Positions 61,941 through 64,000 of a stretch of 64,000 nucleotides of DNA are shown here, piece after piece. The stretch lies in assembly GCF_007655135.1 (NCBI RefSeq), contig NC_045127.1, positions 39,567,538-39,631,537 of the forward strand, read 5' to 3'. The notes beneath the pieces were generated by a model that was given only the letters and a program-made list of their open reading frames with translations, was not told where the DNA came from and ran no database searches. Origin of the DNA: Punica granatum (taxonomy: Eukaryota; Streptophyta; Magnoliopsida; Myrtales; Lythraceae). The translations under genes were made by a program, and so were the position numbers. Each line of letters begins with the position of its first letter. The stretch's first letter is position 1.

Positions 61941-62325
61941 GGCTTGATGGCTCAATCCAACTCAGGGAAGCAGGCGCGATGCAAATTCGGCCATGGACGA
62001 GCAATTGGAAACTAGTCTGAAGAGCTAAGTTTTGCTTTAGTATGGAGATTTGAAGAGCTTGAGGTTATCTCGAAGAACCTGCGTTGTCTAGGACATTTTT
62101 AATCCAACTGGAAGCGGAGAAATTTCCAGAATTTTCAAGGCCAAAAGGCAGTGTTAGGCTTTGCCTGTTCCGGTTTGGTTGCTGCTTTCTTGGTTTCTCC
62201 ATGGCTGGCTTCGTTGTGTTGGGTTTTGTCAGCTTGCACGGCCCGATCAGTTTCGTTACTGTTTGTACACAATTTACACTTTACAGTCTTAATAGAATCG
62301 TACTCATAAAAATAAATAAATAAAA
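61941..62325 (+). mobile_element. LINE 3' UTR and A-rich tail
   Basis: No frame continues after the RNase H. The stretch ends in an A-rich (AAAT)n tail ('aaaataaataaataaaac', 62307-62325), typical of a LINE 3' end. A target duplication pairing with the left piece was not found. Confidence 0.6.
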
Positions 62326-62373
62326 CAGCCATGGTAAGTAGGTAATATTAGGATATTGGTGCTCCCTTGTTTG

Positions 62374-62409
62374 CCCCCCCCCCCCCCCCCCCCCCCCCCC
62401 TTTTTTTTT
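62374..62409 (+). repeat. C27T9 homopolymer tract
   Basis: 27 C are followed by 9 T. Length may be inaccurate in the assembly. Confidence 0.9.
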
Positions 62410-62514
62410 GTTGAATTTCGTGAAGTTTGCCTTTGTAGAATCCAAATCCAACAGAACAATTGTTTGCTCTGGTTATTCCAACTGTTCGATCTACTTAATC
62501 CCATACACACTAAT

Positions 62515-62715
62515 AAGGGTTCAAGGCTGGTTGAAGTTATACGCTGCTAATTTGTCTTAATTAAATAAGATTTTATGTTCAAGTCTTATGAATCGAGAAA
62601 ATTCATGTTGGAAAAGCTTTACATTGAGAGAGCTTTACTTGATAGTAGGCTAATTTGGCTTGATCTGGATTAGTGAGTTGAAATTCCGAATATCCACTAT
62701 ATACTCCGAAAAAAA
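62515..62715 (+). repeat. tRNA-derived SINE-like repeat
   Basis: The order 'ggttgaagttatacgctgct', 'aaataagattttatgttcaagtctta' and 'gagaaaattcatgtt', ending in 'ccactatatactccgaaaaa', parallels the 4885-5062 repeat in the opposite orientation. The B-box-like element is 'tgttcaagtct'. Confidence 0.5.
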
Positions 62716-63027
62716 AGTCCAATGCATGAATTTTTGAACTATAAATGTTACTTATGATGTTTGGAATTAAGAGAATGTGCTTTTGAATAGTATTTTCATG
62801 TGTCCATTACGTAGTTTATCCGGATAACAGTAGACAAATTCTACTCGGACAAAAGTGGCTTCACGAGGCCGCAGACATGCATATATCTCAACAAATACGA
62901 AATAACAATAATTGGTCTTTAATATCCTGGGGCTGCCCAAGCAAACTTGCGGCCTAAAGCAAAATATTAAAATGAGACATTTTTTTTTATGTTTAATGAG
63001 ATTAATGTAAACTTTTATGTAAAAGTT
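62716..63027. other. Spacer between the SINE-like repeat and the TRIM, nothing recognised
   Basis: Mixed AT-rich sequence. No ORF or repeat landmark was seen. Confidence 0.5.
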
Positions 63028-63548
63028 TGTAAAATATCACTAGGCCTATAATTGATTGGTTCCATATCTAATCCAAACGTTCGAGTTGATTGGTTGTGGT
63101 ACCCAATCATTTATAAATCCATGAAATTCTCTTTAGTTTTTCCGTGTGGGACATTATGTCTCAACACCCGTCCTCACATGCAACATGTGGTCTATTTCTG
63201 CCTACACGTTGTCACATGCCCGTAAACACCTGTCCTCAACTACTGACCTCGAGTCGGGCTCCTCTTCCGTACTCTGGCGAGGGGGGACTACCCATGAGGC
63301 GCTCTTTTTGGCTACACTCGGGCATACTAGGCTTTGCGTAATATGAGCCCACGTGGACGAGTGGAAGCGTAACCCGCTCTGATACCATGTAAAATTCTAC
63401 TAGGCTTACATGGACTTGGATTCTACTTTCAACTTAAAGGCTCAAGGTGATAAGTTGTGAGATCAAATTCTATGAAAACTATTATATTTTCTTTTATACT
63501 TCCGATGTGGGATTAACTTTTTCCCAATTGACTTTTATATTCCCAACA
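63028..63548 (-). mobile_element. TRIM retroelement with both LTRs and primer site
   Basis: Read on the minus strand: 5' LTR 63548-63388 (starts TGTTGGGAATATAAAAG, ends TTTTACA), primer site 63387-63376 (exact TGGTATCAGAGC), internal region 63375-63167, 3' LTR 63166-63028 (starts TGTTGAGACATAATG, ends TTTTACA). The two LTRs (161 and 139 bp) share 'cccaca(c/t)ggaa'-like words but are well diverged. Flanks AAGTT and AAATT differ at one base, suggesting a 5-bp target duplication. The internal region is homologous to the array at 37541-38176 ('cggaagcgtaacccgctctg'). There is no coding capacity, so it depends on another element's proteins. Confidence 0.82.
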
Positions 63549-64000
63549 AAATTATCTTTCTAATTTGTAAACTTTTATGTAGAAGTTATCTTTCTAATTT
63601 TTCGATATGCAAAATTACTTATTAAATTTTTATACTCGTTTTTGTCTAACATTATTTGTTCAATTGATAATAAAAGTAATTCATTTAATTTTTCTTCAAA
63701 CGTTGTAGATCTTGTGTCAAATTATATTAGTTTTAAATTTGAAAAACTTCTTTCGACTGAAGCTACAGGTACCGTTAACATAATTTTATAGTGAATCTGT
63801 GCATTTGGAAAAGAATCAAGTCTTCGTATGTGAATTAATGAGTGATTTTGGGGAGTGTGAGATATGAATGGGATTGTTACTTGTTAAAGAGGAAAAAAGG
63901 GACTTGTGGAAACTAATAAGGTAGTAGCGGCTAATATATATATATATATATATATAAAGTTGTATCTCATCTAATAAATAGGGATAGAGGTAAATATTTA
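63549..64000. other. AT-rich right edge, no gene recognised
   Basis: Contains an (AT)n run at about 63936-63956. No ORF or known repeat was seen. Confidence 0.5.

Overview
The window looks like nuclear DNA of a flowering plant, probably a eudicot. Genes are split by GT-AG introns into short exons, spacers are very AT-rich with many (TAA)n, (AT)n and (CT)n microsatellites, and the mobile elements are plant types: short TRIM retroelements with a tRNA-Met primer site, Mutator-like inverted-repeat elements, an Ogre/Tat-like remnant, an L1-type LINE with a C-terminal RNase H, and an integrated pararetrovirus. The sequence alone does not name the species.

Only three host genes can be supported, all on the minus strand. 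Two are paralogous purine permeases (PUP family): a 5' part at 1-3331 that runs off the left edge, and a complete three-exon copy at 30280-37153 (398 codons). A start exon of 13 or 14 codons, its splice phase and blocks of intron 1 and promoter are shared, so they arose by duplication. Between them is an 11-coding-exon gene (21446-25579, 696 codons) for an acidic, probably nuclear plant protein that I cannot name. It has several psi-K-x-E motifs and an internal repeat. Its exon phases close exactly over the whole model.

Layout. 1-3331: PUP copy A. 3332-6060: AT-rich spacer with a SINE and an orphan satellite unit. 6061-8600: pyrimidine-rich, tandemly duplicated DNA with a 36-base C tract. 8601-18205: Ogre/Tat-like retroelement remains, with a diverged inverted repeat of about 4.8 kb, a tRNA-Arg primer site at 14390 and broken gag-like reading frames. 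18206-19980: satellite array interrupted by a 607-bp fold-back MITE. 20230-21100: TRIM and a 161-bp tandem duplication. 21446-28101: unknown gene. 30280-37153: PUP copy B, whose intron 2 holds a 1.1-kb inverted-repeat element. 37541-38176: TRIM array. 38177-42719: AT-rich DNA with a 757-bp tandem duplication. 42720-62325: a nested repeat block. 63028-63548: a TRIM with both LTRs and the primer site.

The nested block is the most informative part. An L1-type LINE is found in two complementary pieces (42720-43076 and 58483-62325), separated by about 15.4 kb. That gap contains a 3.7-kb MULE with a perfect 9-bp target duplication, an endogenous pararetrovirus of the family Caulimoviridae bounded by two tRNA-Met primer sites (47376 and 55426), a 922-bp inverted-repeat element inside the viral genome with a perfect 10-bp target duplication, and a 985-bp MULE with a perfect 9-bp target duplication. 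The viral copy carries many stop codons and is not intact. I found no CRISPR array, operon or clearly new defence or metabolic system. The novelty lies in the element architecture and in the uncharacterised gene.
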